DNA of 28,579 bases from a virus. Made by a program: the position numbers and the translations under genes. Where the stretch lies: IMG/VR virus record IMGVR_UViG_3300030429_000009, positions 1-28,579 of that record; one strand, written 5' to 3'. The stretch's first letter is position 1. Each line of letters begins with the position of its first letter. Under the pieces are notes generated by a model that saw only the letters and a program-made list of their open reading frames with translations, did no database searches and was not told the DNA's origin. This document shows positions 1 to 8,352 of this stretch, in pieces.

Positions 1-98
1 GCCGCCTCGTCTGCCTTTTCATAGATCTCGGTCAGATCGCCGTTGAGGTCGTCAAGCGTAGCAATACCGCTCGTGGGCGTCACTTGGGGTGCAGCCAT
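1..98 (-). CDS. Partial tail-end protein of unknown function (N-terminus only)
   Basis: The first 32 codons of a minus-strand gene are present and the rest runs off the left edge. The ATG at 98 is preceded by AAGGAGAAG at a good distance. The visible residues begin MAAPQVTPTSG and continue with an acidic stretch (LDDLNGDLTEIYEKADEA) that could start a helix. It follows the fibre-like gene in the same direction, so it probably belongs to the end of the tail operon (fibre, fibre chaperone or a lysis-region gene). I do not recognise the family. Confidence 0.6.
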   Translation of the reverse strand, partial: MAAPQVTPTSGIATLDDLNGDLTEIYEKADEA

Positions 99-128
99 CG
101 TCTTCTCCTTTTCGGGGGTATGTGAGTG

Positions 129-653
129 TTAGGCTTTCCAGCGCCCGGAGGCGCGCAGGATGACAACCACGCTGTCAGCGTTGGCGTCTGAGGTGTTGCG
201 ATAGGCTGTGATGCCAGTCATCTGACTGACGCCTCGCGCAAGGTGACTGGTGGACATGAGGCGTCTGATCTGAGCAACAGAGGTTGTGGTTTCCGGTGTC
301 ATCCGCACGTTTGGCACGGCGTGAAACGCGAGCGGATATGTCCAGGTTGCAGAGGTTGTGCGGTAGGGATCGGCATAAGTGCCCGCCCCCGCCGCCACTA
401 TAGAGCCGAGGTCAATCTCGTGAAAGCACTCCAGCCGCCCATCAGGGTATTTGTAATAGGTGCCGTTGGCATTGCTGCCCCTCTCGACCTCGCCAACCCA
501 CGCGGCCCCTGTATCGCGATAGAACAGCCCGTCCGCTGTCAGGTAAACGATGCGCCCCACCACACCAGCGGCAGGCAGGCTCGCGACGTTCTCGACGCGC
601 AGATTCAGGATCTGATTGCCGCGCATGTCGATGGGTGTCTGAAATCTCTGCAT
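129..653 (-). CDS. Tail fibre / receptor-binding-like protein
   Basis: A 174-residue protein encoded just after the J-like gene, whose TGA overlaps its ATG by one base. The N-terminus (MQRFQTPIDMRGNQILNL, then a segment on visualising a 'display' of attributes ending in YRDTGAAWVG) resembles the repeat units that open many phage fibre proteins. The segment SNANGTYYKYPDGRLECFHE at about residues 60-79 is typical of fibre C-terminal modules in siphoviruses of Gram-negative bacteria. Role inferred: a virion tip or side-fibre component contacting the cell surface. It is short for a fibre, so it may be an accessory tip protein. The position downstream of the host-specificity gene supports the call. 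Confidence 0.65.
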   Translation of the reverse strand: MQRFQTPIDMRGNQILNLRVENVASLPAAGVVGRIVYLTADGLFYRDTGAAWVGEVERGSNANGTYYKYPDGRLECFHEIDLGSIVAAGAGTYADPYRTTSATWTYPLAFHAVPNVRMTPETTTSVAQIRRLMSTSHLARGVSQMTGITAYRNTSDANADSVVVILRASGRWKA

Positions 654-2722
654 CAGCTCAGCACCACAGAACCGGCCACCGCCTCGGAGAAGGTCAGCGT
701 GGTTACGTTGTCGGTATGCGCCTCAGCCGGCACGTTCACGATGCCGTCACCGTCGATCACCGATCCCACCAGCGCGCGCCTTCCGAAATTATGCGTGATC
801 ACCCATTCGGTCTGTGCCGTGGGCTGCTCGAACACCAACCGCCCGGTCGCAGAACCAGCCGGGGCCGTGACCACATTGGACAAGCCGGGCTCCGATTCCG
901 TCAGCCCCTGCGCCGTGACGCGGATCTGATAGTCAGACCCCGGCACGGCATTGTTGAGAACGCCAGAAAGCGCATTGTCCGGGTCAATCGTGCCGCCGCT
1001 GATCCATGCGCCACCGTCCTGCGCATAGCTCCATGAGTAGCTGTCGGGCGCACCCTCAAGCGGCGGCTCGAAAACAAAGGTGATCTGCGTCACGCTGGAA
1101 TCGCGAGCATTGATCGTCACGGCAGAGGCCACGACATTCTCGGGCGGGTTGACCGCTGGCGGATTGTCCGCGACCGCGCCATCCCGAATTGGGGCCTCTT
1201 CGTCGAGCGGATCGTGGGCATAGATCGCCGCACTCGTTTCCCGCAGCGTCATCGGGGTTTCAAAGGCCAAGCGCCCGAACGGGTCTTCAAGGAAATTGGC
1301 CGGGGCTGCGGACTCGACGCGATACTCCCGGTTGCGCGCGCCGCCTCCGGTGAAGTTCACGGCCACGGTCGCACCGGGCAACAGGTCAATCGCAGCCGGT
1401 GGGAACGTCGCCTCCAATGTCATCTGTGCCGCCGCCCGCCGCGCCTCGATCCGCGCGATCCGCTGCACCTGCGGCCAATAGGGGCACATCGAGACCACGA
1501 ATTCCTCTGCCTCATCCTGCCCCGGTGTCCAGCCGCGCCCCTCGACCGGCACAACCGGCAGATCACCATCCTCGTATGATTGATCCGGGTCCGGATAGAT
1601 CGGGCGCAGCGCCTTGGGCACGTCGCGGAAATTGGCCTTGGGCGTCACCGTGATCGGGCGGCCCTGCATTGCCTCGGTCAGCGTGGCCGAGGGGGCATAG
1701 TATTTGCCAGAGACATACCCAAGCCGTCCGCCCACGCGGCGAAACTGCCCAGCCCCGGCGCGCGCCATGGGCTGCAACTGATCCATCAGCTCCTGCCGCG
1801 ACCAGACAATCATGCCGCCCACGCGGTAAGCTGCCTCGAACGATCCATCGCCGCGCTCGCGCAATTCATCCGCCACATCTGCGGCCTCGATAAAGTCATC
1901 GAGCCTGATCTCATCGAGGCGATAGGCCGCAACCGGATTAGTCCGCACGGCATCGAGCGCGCAAAGGCCCTGATTGTCGTTATAGAGCCAAGTCGTCGGA
2001 CCGTCGGGGTCCTGCGCCAGATCACGCGGGTCCCATACCTTGGACCAATCCATTTTCACATCGCACTGGATATCCGGGTAGTTGGGCCACTTGGTGGCTG
2101 CGTTCTTGATGTTGCCGCGCACATAGCGAAACCAGAGAATCGTCCAGCCCTTACCTGCGTCCGAAGGCCAGAACTTGGCCGGATCGGTCGAGGTCACGTC
2201 GCCGAACTCGGTCATCAACTGGTCGGGCGGCGCAGTCTGATCACCAAGGCCCAGCCAGAAGTTCACAAAGCCGAAGTCCAAAGTCACCCCCGCAAGGGTA
2301 GAGGTCGCCGCAAGATCAATCGTCGCCCCCGGACCGGTGAAGTCGAAGAGATCGCCGGTCAGCACCAGTTCCCGGTTGTCGAGCCAGATGGTGATATTCG
2401 TGCCCGCAGAGGGCCGGGTTTGCAGCAGGTAGAACCCATACTGGTGTTCATCGCGCACAAAGTCGCCCGGCGCACGCAGGCCCGGCACGCGGGTATGACC
2501 ATAGACAGTCCGCTTGGCAGGCTGCGACGAAATGCGCTTGGCCTCTTGGCGCACGTCCGAGGGCTTGGTTTGCCCCAAAGCACCAGTTACCAAGCCACCA
2601 ACAAGGCTGAAAGCGAGGCCTGCGATCAGTTGCGTTGCCGCCGCAGCGATAGCAGTTGCCGTCGCGGTCGTGGCCCCTGCCCCTGCGATGGCAAGGAAGA
2701 TCGCGCTCTCTAGAAAGCCCAT
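653..2722 (-). CDS. Host-specificity protein J-like tail tip protein with Fn3 domain
   Basis: At 689 residues this is the large tail-tip protein expected at the end of a siphovirus tail operon. Residues 5-50 are a glycine- and alanine-rich hydrophobic stretch, as in J-like proteins of alphaproteobacterial phages. The middle carries the tail hub/baseplate-like region. Residues about 530-625 read as a fibronectin type III domain (starting PPENVVASAVTINA, with the YSWSYAQDGG and YQIRVTAQ strands). It overlaps the upstream peptidase gene by 13 bases. The protein would sit at the tail tip and define host contact. It is shorter than lambda J (over 1,100 residues), and the small fibre-like gene after it may supply the missing distal part. 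Confidence 0.8.
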   Translation of the reverse strand: MGFLESAIFLAIAGAGATTATATAIAAAATQLIAGLAFSLVGGLVTGALGQTKPSDVRQEAKRISSQPAKRTVYGHTRVPGLRAPGDFVRDEHQYGFYLLQTRPSAGTNITIWLDNRELVLTGDLFDFTGPGATIDLAATSTLAGVTLDFGFVNFWLGLGDQTAPPDQLMTEFGDVTSTDPAKFWPSDAGKGWTILWFRYVRGNIKNAATKWPNYPDIQCDVKMDWSKVWDPRDLAQDPDGPTTWLYNDNQGLCALDAVRTNPVAAYRLDEIRLDDFIEAADVADELRERGDGSFEAAYRVGGMIVWSRQELMDQLQPMARAGAGQFRRVGGRLGYVSGKYYAPSATLTEAMQGRPITVTPKANFRDVPKALRPIYPDPDQSYEDGDLPVVPVEGRGWTPGQDEAEEFVVSMCPYWPQVQRIARIEARRAAAQMTLEATFPPAAIDLLPGATVAVNFTGGGARNREYRVESAAPANFLEDPFGRLAFETPMTLRETSAAIYAHDPLDEEAPIRDGAVADNPPAVNPPENVVASAVTINARDSSVTQITFVFEPPLEGAPDSYSWSYAQDGGAWISGGTIDPDNALSGVLNNAVPGSDYQIRVTAQGLTESEPGLSNVVTAPAGSATGRLVFEQPTAQTEWVITHNFGRRALVGSVIDGDGIVNVPAEAHTDNVTTLTFSEAVAGSVVLS

Positions 2723-3093
2723 GCCGCCCTCACCTCACTCACAATGCAGTAGCTGTCGCCAGCGGCCTTGCCGACCCATTGACCGCCCTCAAGGGGCAGC
2801 ACCAGCGCGCGACCATGCTCAAGGCGTGCCAGACCAAGCGCATCAGGCGACCACGCATCCACGCGCCGCATACCCGCCTCAGTGCAGAGCCGGTCCCACA
2901 TGGGCAGCCACCCACCGGCCCCCAGAATGATCCGCTCCGCGCCTGCGTCGTCGTCATAGGTTCCGCGATACCGGGTCAGCGGATCGACGCCAAAGCGCTC
3001 AAGAATGTGATCACAGGCCAGCGTGCAGCAATCCGCCACGCCGCGCACGAACGGCACCCCAAAGAGCGCGTCAGCCTCATCCCATGTCACCAT
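2710..3093 (-). CDS. DUF6950 / NlpC-P60-like tail-associated peptidase
   Basis: A 127-residue protein starting at the ATG at 3093 (MVTWDEADALFG), which overlaps the TGA of the upstream gene by seven bases. The motif D21-C22-C23 followed by a helix (TLACDHIL) and then GVDPLTRYRGTY resembles the catalytic-cysteine region of small NlpC/P60-like proteins found next to J-like genes, often labelled DUF6950. These are thought to cut peptidoglycan peptides during DNA entry and are carried by the tail tip. The place between a DUF2163-like gene and J matches both lambda-like and gene-transfer-agent tail operons. A longer upstream extension of the same frame overlaps the previous gene and was not used. 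Confidence 0.7.
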   Translation of the reverse strand: MVTWDEADALFGVPFVRGVADCCTLACDHILERFGVDPLTRYRGTYDDDAGAERIILGAGGWLPMWDRLCTEAGMRRVDAWSPDALGLARLEHGRALVLPLEGGQWVGKAAGDSYCIVSEVRAAWAF

Positions 3094-3680
3094 TTGACAG
3101 GCCCGCTCCGCCGCGTGGCGGCGGACTCGAAGAGCCGCCCGATAGTATCGCCCGGATAGGCATCGGCTTGGCTTTGCGCCGTGACGATCACATTGGCGCT
3201 CGACCGCTGATCCTTGCCGCCGCGCAAGGAAATCTCCAGCCGCCGCGAGGTCCGGTTGTCGATGTCGCGAAAGCCGTCCATCGTGCCCCGGAACATCTCG
3301 ACCGCCGCGCCGATCAGCACATTGCCCGCCCGCTCGGTCGTGGCCCCGAAATGCACCTTGACCTCGCGCGCCGTGGTATCTGCCGCCAAGACATACTCGT
3401 CGTGATCGACGCCCGATTGCTCGAACCACTCGACCTGGTAATCCACCGCAAGCTGGCCCGCGAATTCGGCCAGACCCTCGGTCTCTTCGGGCAACTGCAA
3501 CTGAAACGCGCTTGCCCCGATCCCGGTATATGTCGTGCCGCCGATCACAAGGTTGCCATAGCCGGTGTGGACATGCGCGGGATCTCCGGGCCAATCCACA
3601 TCGAGCAGGATCACCGGAAAAAACCCGCCCGCCAGCTCGTCAAGGAAATCGGCATGCAGGCCGCGCAGGTTCACGTCCAT
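3087..3680 (-). CDS. Tail-tip assembly protein (DUF2163/gpL-like position)
   Basis: A 197-residue protein in the slot between the distal-tail-like protein and the peptidase. It begins MDVNLRGLHADFLDELAGG and has a beta-rich core with LLDVDWPGDPAHVHTGYGNL, then TTYTGIGA. That opening (film of 'local coordinate' phrases followed by a tail-hub-like fold) is typical of the DUF2163-like proteins that precede the NlpC/P60 gene in alphaproteobacterial phages and gene transfer agents. A role in building the tail tip is inferred from order rather than from a diagnostic motif. The start is the ATG at 3680, ten bases inside the preceding gene. Confidence 0.6.
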   Translation of the reverse strand: MDVNLRGLHADFLDELAGGFFPVILLDVDWPGDPAHVHTGYGNLVIGGTTYTGIGASAFQLQLPEETEGLAEFAGQLAVDYQVEWFEQSGVDHDEYVLAADTTAREVKVHFGATTERAGNVLIGAAVEMFRGTMDGFRDIDNRTSRRLEISLRGGKDQRSSANVIVTAQSQADAYPGDTIGRLFESAATRRSGPVKW

Positions 3681-4417
3681 GGGTCGAATTCCTCGGATGC
3701 GCCGTATTCAGCCGGTAGCACCTCGATCAGATTGAGAGCATAGAACCAGTTGCCGCTCACGGTCTGCTCCGCGCTCGGGAACGGGCCATCCAAGGCGAAC
3801 ACGCGGCTTTCGAAATCGCCGATACTGATCGTGCCAGCTGGCAACGGGCCATTGAGCCGGATCACCGCCACGCCAGAGGCATCGGAGAACGCCTCAGTTA
3901 CCGCCGTGGCAACCGTGCTTTCGCCATCGGCCTCATAGGACCGGATGAAATCAGAGGGCCGCGCGACACGCCGGTTTGGCGGCAAGCCGGTGACTGTGAT
4001 GATGTCAAACGATTTGGCGTCTGTGCCGGGCGTGCCGGTGTAGACTGCCGACTGAAACCATTGCAGCGGGCTGCCACCGCTCTCCCAATCCAAGGGTGCG
4101 GCCCCATCCACCCAATCAATCGGTGAGTTCCGCAACGCGCCCTGTGTGATATCCCCAAGACGCCAATTAATCGGCGGGCTTTTGACGCGCACCAGATCGA
4201 CGCCATAGCGCATCTGCTCCGCGAGCATCAGCATATAGCCTGCGCCTGCCCCGTCATTGCCCAAGGCAGACACAACAAACGACGCGCTCACCCGCACCGC
4301 ACCGAACGCGCTGGAAATTCGCTCGCCGCTGAAGAAGCTGCGCCCCTCTTGCACTTCGCCGCGCTTTTCCCAACGGGCCGCGACATATCGAACGGGGGGA
4401 AATGCTATGATTTTCAT
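3671..4417 (-). CDS. Distal tail protein-like (DUF2460-position) tail protein
   Basis: A 248-residue protein directly after the tape measure gene, with ATGA overlap at 4417. The N-terminal 90 residues (MKIIAFPPVRYVAARWEKRG, then SGERISSAFGAVRVSAS) look like the beta-sandwich of a distal tail or tail-hub component. The central region carries repeated IDWV/LDWES/LQWF tryptophan segments. The C-terminal half (about 120-248) has AVTEAFSDASGVAVIRLNGP, which resembles a baseplate-attached domain. In siphovirus order the first gene after the tape measure usually encodes the distal tail protein that caps the tube, and this is the basis of the call. The family is not certain. Confidence 0.55.
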   Translation of the reverse strand: MKIIAFPPVRYVAARWEKRGEVQEGRSFFSGERISSAFGAVRVSASFVVSALGNDGAGAGYMLMLAEQMRYGVDLVRVKSPPINWRLGDITQGALRNSPIDWVDGAAPLDWESGGSPLQWFQSAVYTGTPGTDAKSFDIITVTGLPPNRRVARPSDFIRSYEADGESTVATAVTEAFSDASGVAVIRLNGPLPAGTISIGDFESRVFALDGPFPSAEQTVSGNWFYALNLIEVLPAEYGASEEFDPWT

Positions 4418-6909
4418 CGGCGCTGCCCAATCGGAATCTCGCGCGCCTGTTGATAGGTTGCTTTGACCGACTTCTTGACTATTTGCGGCGTTGAACTCGC
4501 CACCACCCGCCCCGCCTGATCCCGCACATATGCGCCTAGAGCGCCGGTGCTTTGATCCATGGTGACGGTCACGTCGAGCTTGGTGGCGGCAGACGCGCCG
4601 CCCTGCATCATGCGGGCCGTGTCCGCCCCTGACGTGACCCGCGCGGGGCCGCGCACAAGCGTGCCGTTTACAAACTCGTCACGCTTCTCTGCCGCGATGC
4701 CGAACTGACCGGCGGGGATCATGCCGCCAGTGTCGAAGAAGCCTGCGAATATCTCGGAAATCCCTGACCCTTTAAAGAGCGAACTGGCAATGCCGCTGAT
4801 GCCGCTCGACAAAAGCTGCTGACCGAGTTGCTTGAACACATCCCCGATGCTGCCAGCCCCGGTGACGATCCCGGCCACCATGTCGCCGAACTTGTCGGCG
4901 GTCTGTTGGCTTTGGTTCTCAAGCGCCTTGAGCGCCTTTTCCGCGTCGGTCAGCCCTTCCGCCGCTTGGGACGCTGCGCCGCCTGATCCGCCCGCATCCT
5001 TGAGCTTTTTCGTGATAACATCCAAGGCATCGCCAGCAGCCTCAACCGGCGGCACAGTCTTTGCCGTAGCTGCGCCGACTTCCCGCGCTGCGACTTCACG
5101 GTCTCGCATGGCCTGCGCCAACGCCTGCTCTTGGATGCGCAAATCCTTGAGAGCCATTGCGGCCCTGTTCATGCGAGCCTCAGATTCCCCAAGAAGCAAA
5201 GCGCTCTCGGGGTCATCTGTTGCGATATTGCCGCGCTGAGCCTCAATCGCGGCAAAGGACTCTACCATAGCCCGGCGCTTGGCCAGTTCCGCCCGCGCAG
5301 CTTCAAAGGCGCTGGAAGCCAGCTTGACGTTGTTGTTGGCCAAAGCGATCACCGCAGCGCTTGCCTTTGGCTCTCCAGCAACAAATGCGTCAAGCTCACC
5401 CATCAGCGCAGCCGTGCCTGCCGCTGCATCATACGCAGCGTCTTCCGCCTCGCCTGCATTGTCACGGAAGGCAAAGAACGCCGCCGCCGCTGCGCCCAAG
5501 AGGCCGAACACGATTCCGATAGGGCCGCCAAGTGCGATCAGAGCCAACCGAAGCCCTGCCACGGCCCCTGTCATGATCGTTGCGCCAGTCGTAGCCAGCG
5601 ACATGCCGCCCACCATTGTTGCGATTGCTGCGATTATTGCCGGGATCTGCGTAGACGCCAGCCCGGCCAGCACAATGCCGATGGCGTCCATGTTCTGGGC
5701 CACGAACACACCAGCCGCCGCTGCTGCCTCCATTGCCGGAACCACAACCGCCAACAGCGCATTGCCAAGGCTCAGCGCCAAATTCTGCGCCGCCGCCGTC
5801 GCCCTGTTCCATCGCTCGTCAAGGCTTGCAGCCATCTTCTGATAGGCCGCGTCCGTCGCCCCCGCCTTCTCTCCCATGTCGGCCATGATCTGCGAAAACG
5901 TTTCGCCCGCACCGCCCGCAAAGGCCAGAGCAGCACCCAAGGCCTCAACCGATCCGAACAGCTCCGCCATAACGGCTTCGTTGCCGCCAGTCGCTGTCAT
6001 CACATCGTTCAGGAAGCCCTCAAGACCCTTGGCTTTCAGCGCCTGCACGTCGAACGACAGGCCAAGCGCCGCCGCTGCATCCGTCGCCCCCTTGGTGGGC
6101 GCAATGATAGAGGCCAGCACTTGCCGCAGCCCGGTCGTAGCCATGGACGTTGAAAGTCCTTGCGTCGTGAGCGCTGCAATGCCCGCTGTGACTTCATCGA
6201 ACGACACGCCTGCCGCCGAAGCGATGGGAACGATTTGCCCAAGGCTCCCCGACAACTCGCCAATGGTCGTTTTACCTGCCCGCATAGCCACGAACATGGC
6301 ATCCGAAGCCTGCGCCGCCGAAAGCACATCAGGGCCGTAGGCGTTGACTGCTGTTGTGAGCGCATCAACCGCCGTGGTTACGTCTGTGACGCCGCCAATG
6401 GCAAGCCGGTTAGCCGTATCGAGCAGGGCGGCCGCTTCCTCAACCCCACCCGCGCCTGCGGAAATGGCCTGATAGAACGCTTTGACCTGAGATTGCGCGT
6501 CCGTCCCATATGCAACAGCCAAGGCCCGCGCGGACTCGCTCAGCATCTCAAGCTGTTCCGGCGTGCCCTCGATCAGCGTTGATGTCTCGGAAATCGCAGC
6601 GTTGAACCCGCGCGCCATAGTGACCGCAGCGCCTGCCGCTTGAATCGTTGCATAGCCCGCCGCCATTGCGGCAAGGCCTCTGGCGGCGCTGATCGCAAGG
6701 CTGCGAACGGAGTCCATAGCACTGGCGCTCTCGCGCAAGGGTCGGGAGGCTTGGTTCGCACTCTCGCCGAGCTTTATGAACCTGCCATCGACACCCCGGA
6801 TTCTTTCCTCAGTCTTGCCACCCGCGACAGTCACTTTGCCAAGCTCGGTCTGCGCCTGCTTTAGCTGTGTGGTGTCAGCCGCCAAGACGAGCCTTGCGAA
6901 ATCAGTCAT
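4414..6909 (-). CDS. Tail tape measure protein
   Basis: At 831 residues this is the longest coding region in the window. The opening MTDFARLVLAADTTQLKQA is the usual start of tape measure proteins. Residues 90-330 match the TP901-type core (for example QVKAFYQAISAGAGGVEEAA and VDALTTAVNAYG). Residues about 370-490 are strongly hydrophobic with several possible membrane spans, as expected of the part that is thought to be ejected into the host membrane. The C-terminus (GGMIPAGQFGIAAEKRDEF) is a common ending of this family. The protein sets tail length; 831 residues would predict a tail of about 120 nm at 1.5 angstrom per residue. It follows the chaperone pair, as in lambda. Confidence 0.92.
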   Translation of the reverse strand: MTDFARLVLAADTTQLKQAQTELGKVTVAGGKTEERIRGVDGRFIKLGESANQASRPLRESASAMDSVRSLAISAARGLAAMAAGYATIQAAGAAVTMARGFNAAISETSTLIEGTPEQLEMLSESARALAVAYGTDAQSQVKAFYQAISAGAGGVEEAAALLDTANRLAIGGVTDVTTAVDALTTAVNAYGPDVLSAAQASDAMFVAMRAGKTTIGELSGSLGQIVPIASAAGVSFDEVTAGIAALTTQGLSTSMATTGLRQVLASIIAPTKGATDAAAALGLSFDVQALKAKGLEGFLNDVMTATGGNEAVMAELFGSVEALGAALAFAGGAGETFSQIMADMGEKAGATDAAYQKMAASLDERWNRATAAAQNLALSLGNALLAVVVPAMEAAAAAGVFVAQNMDAIGIVLAGLASTQIPAIIAAIATMVGGMSLATTGATIMTGAVAGLRLALIALGGPIGIVFGLLGAAAAAFFAFRDNAGEAEDAAYDAAAGTAALMGELDAFVAGEPKASAAVIALANNNVKLASSAFEAARAELAKRRAMVESFAAIEAQRGNIATDDPESALLLGESEARMNRAAMALKDLRIQEQALAQAMRDREVAAREVGAATAKTVPPVEAAGDALDVITKKLKDAGGSGGAASQAAEGLTDAEKALKALENQSQQTADKFGDMVAGIVTGAGSIGDVFKQLGQQLLSSGISGIASSLFKGSGISEIFAGFFDTGGMIPAGQFGIAAEKRDEFVNGTLVRGPARVTSGADTARMMQGGASAATKLDVTVTMDQSTGALGAYVRDQAGRVVASSTPQIVKKSVKATYQQAREIPIGQRR

Positions 6910-6920
6910 TCACGCCACCC

Positions 6921-7265
6921 TTATTCCTGACCATCCCAAGGCTCTTTCGAGAGTGGATGGGTGAGCGCCAATCCGTTAAGATAGGCCCGAGACATGCGAT
7001 TGAGGATGAACATTTCATCCCGGCTGAACCCGTTGATGCGCCCAAAGGATTCGATTTCGGACCAACGCAGCGGGGCAAGCCCATCTGTGATGCCAGCCTC
7101 TTCCCAAGCGCCCCAAAGCCGATTCAGGCCACCCAAAGGCGGCAACTCGAGAGAGCCGCCAGCCTCCTTGATTTGATCACCCCGGCTTTGGTTTGTGCCG
7201 TCAATCCGGGCGTGGTAATACCCGAGTTGCCGCGCCGCCAGCGTCAGCCGGTCGGCGCACTCGTA
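6921..7265 (-). CDS. Tail assembly chaperone, -1 frame extension (gpT-like part)
   Basis: A 114-codon open frame that has no good start of its own and lies -1 to the end of the upstream chaperone gene. Reading from the TTTTT run it gives YECADRLTLAARQLGYYHAR and continues to WDGQE before the stop at 6921. Coding-like sequence extends upstream of the only in-frame TTG (7145), which has a Shine-Dalgarno sequence 17 bases away, too far to be convincing. This is what is seen when a lambda G/GT-type frameshift fuses two frames. The fusion would be 267 residues, made in small amounts, and would recruit the tape measure protein and the tube subunits during assembly. Confidence 0.7.
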   Translation of the reverse strand, partial: YECADRLTLAARQLGYYHARIDGTNQSRGDQIKEAGGSLELPPLGGLNRLWGAWEEAGITDGLAPLRWSEIESFGRINGFSRDEMFILNRMSRAYLNGLALTHPLSKEPWDGQE

Positions 7266-7723
7266 AAAAGCGCGCCTTCATCCGAGGCGCGCTTGAAAAT
7301 CACCGTCATGAACGAGGGGTGATTGAGAGCCGTGAGCACGTTGGCCGTGGTGCATTCCACCGGGGCCTCGCCTTCTTTGATAACGATATTGCGCCAGTCC
7401 ATCACAGTGGCGATCAGCAAGTCGCGCAAGTGCGCCTCTCGGGCCTTGGCATTCTGCGACATAAGCCCCGCCTGATCGCTCTCAGAGGCCCGCAAAAGCC
7501 TCATGGCGTGCAGTTCCTCAGCGCGCGCGCGTGCATCGAGGCAAGCCTTGACGCGGGGGGCACGATTGCCAAGCACCAGAACCTCGCAGGGCTTGTCCGT
7601 TTCCTCGGTGGTGATCGTGTTGCCTTCGGCCAGATAGAGCGGCAGGCCAGTGGCCGGGTGCGGCAGGTGCAGCCAAGAGCCGGTTTCGTGCCGGTCCTGT
7701 GCGGTCAGTTGCGAAAAGTCCAT
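7244..7723 (-). CDS. Tail assembly chaperone (gpG-like)
   Basis: A 159-residue protein between the tail tube and tape measure genes, where lambda-like phages encode the G chaperone. The ATG at 7723 is chosen because GAGG lies seven bases upstream; a TTG two codons earlier is possible. The N-terminus (MDFSQLTAQDRHETGSWLHL) is followed by a beta-rich small domain and a helical region. The frame stops just after CTTTTTACG, where a -1 shift opens a second long frame. The protein is expected to coat the tape measure during tail assembly and to leave before the virion is finished. Confidence 0.75.
   Translation of the reverse strand: MDFSQLTAQDRHETGSWLHLPHPATGLPLYLAEGNTITTEETDKPCEVLVLGNRAPRVKACLDARARAEELHAMRLLRASESDQAGLMSQNAKAREAHLRDLLIATVMDWRNIVIKEGEAPVECTTANVLTALNHPSFMTVIFKRASDEGALFTSAPTG
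7265..7270 (-). other. Candidate programmed -1 frameshift site (CTTTTT)
   Basis: In the zero frame the codons are GCG CTT TTT ACG. A TTT codon in the P site can slip back one base onto TTT and then read TAC. The -1 frame is closed by a TGA only about ten bases upstream of the run, so the shift must occur in a window of about 36 bases, and this homopolymer is the only slippery sequence in it. It is not a classical X XXY YYZ heptamer, because the CTT codon re-pairs poorly. Confidence 0.55.
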
Positions 7724-7752
7724 TCTCAATCCTCGGGATAGGGGGATAGTTC

Positions 7753-7788
7753 GGGCCGGGCGCTGCTATCCCATCAGCAACCCGGCCC
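7753..7788 (-). other. Strong stem-loop between tail tube and chaperone genes
   Basis: The arms GGGCCGGG and CCCGGCCC pair over eight bases and an inner GCTG/CAGC adds four more, with a nine-base loop. No T-run follows, so it is not a typical terminator. It could stabilise or delimit the tail tube mRNA, since tube subunits are needed in large excess over chaperone. Confidence 0.5.
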
Positions 7789-7807
7789 CCGACTGGTGAG
7801 AGCCGGA

Positions 7808-8311
7808 TTAGGCGACGGTCGGGTGAACGTCGTTGACAGTCGGCGCGTTCTGACGGAACGACACCGTGAACCCCTCGTGCGTGGTCGTGTCGCCTTGGTT
7901 TTCGGTGTAGCTGTGGGAAAAGCCCTGAGCGTACTGCACCGGGTCGCCAGTGACCGCGATAGGACCATCGCCGGAATCCACACCCGAGCCGGTCAGGATC
8001 ATGATCGACAGATACCCCTGCCCATCGTCGGACTGTTCGCGCAGATCAATCTGCCCCGGATCGCTCGGAACCATCCGAAACGACATCGAGCTTTCGACGC
8101 CAGAGCCTGCGCCCTTGCCTGCGCTGGTGAACCCCGTCGCCAAGTCCGGAATGTCAATCGCGGCATGTGTGATGCCAAGCTGCGGCAGAACCTGCACGCC
8201 CTTGGCTTGAACCCAATCCAGCGCCTCAAACCCCGCCTTGTCGTTGGTAGCGGGCAGCGCCTGTGCCACCCACAGGGTCTTCCCGATATTGTTCCTCGTC
8301 TGTGCCATCAT
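7808..8311 (-). CDS. Major tail (tube) protein
   Basis: A 167-residue protein in the tail tube position, directly upstream of the chaperone genes. It starts MMAQTRNNIGKTLWVAQALP, and phrases such as GFEALDWVQAKGVQVLPQLG and ESSMSFRMVPSDPGQ are typical of the tube subunits of lambda-like tails, which form stacked hexameric rings. Either of two adjacent ATGs may be used; AAAGGGG lies just before. A terminator-like hairpin immediately precedes the gene and a stem-loop follows it, so its mRNA level may be set separately from its neighbours. Confidence 0.8.
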   Translation of the reverse strand: MMAQTRNNIGKTLWVAQALPATNDKAGFEALDWVQAKGVQVLPQLGITHAAIDIPDLATGFTSAGKGAGSGVESSMSFRMVPSDPGQIDLREQSDDGQGYLSIMILTGSGVDSGDGPIAVTGDPVQYAQGFSHSYTENQGDTTTHEGFTVSFRQNAPTVNDVHPTVA

Positions 8312-8327
8312 TTGCCCTTTCGGCCAT

Positions 8328-8352
8328 AAAAAAAGGCCCGCGATTGCGAGCC
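8328..8352 (-). terminator. Intrinsic terminator inside the late operon
   Basis: On the minus strand GGCTCGC pairs with GCGGGCC (seven pairs, one G-U) around an AATC loop, followed by seven T. It lies just before the tail tube gene, in the middle of an operon that should be read through, so it may attenuate transcription or require antitermination. Confidence 0.75.

Noticed and set aside
1580-2713. A 377-codon plus-strand frame opposite the J-like gene.
   Set aside because: It is a high-GC shadow: arginine-, proline- and histidine-rich, no ribosome site, and wholly inside a well-supported gene on the other strand.
5131-6153. A 340-codon plus-strand frame opposite the tape measure gene.
   Set aside because: The composition (clusters of RRR, HH, QQ) is that of an antisense shadow, and the minus-strand tape measure protein is clear.
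6921-7145. A separate 74-residue gene starting with TTG at 7145.
   Set aside because: The Shine-Dalgarno sequence is 17 bases away, and the open frame with protein-like sequence goes 40 codons further upstream, so a frameshift from the chaperone gene explains it better.
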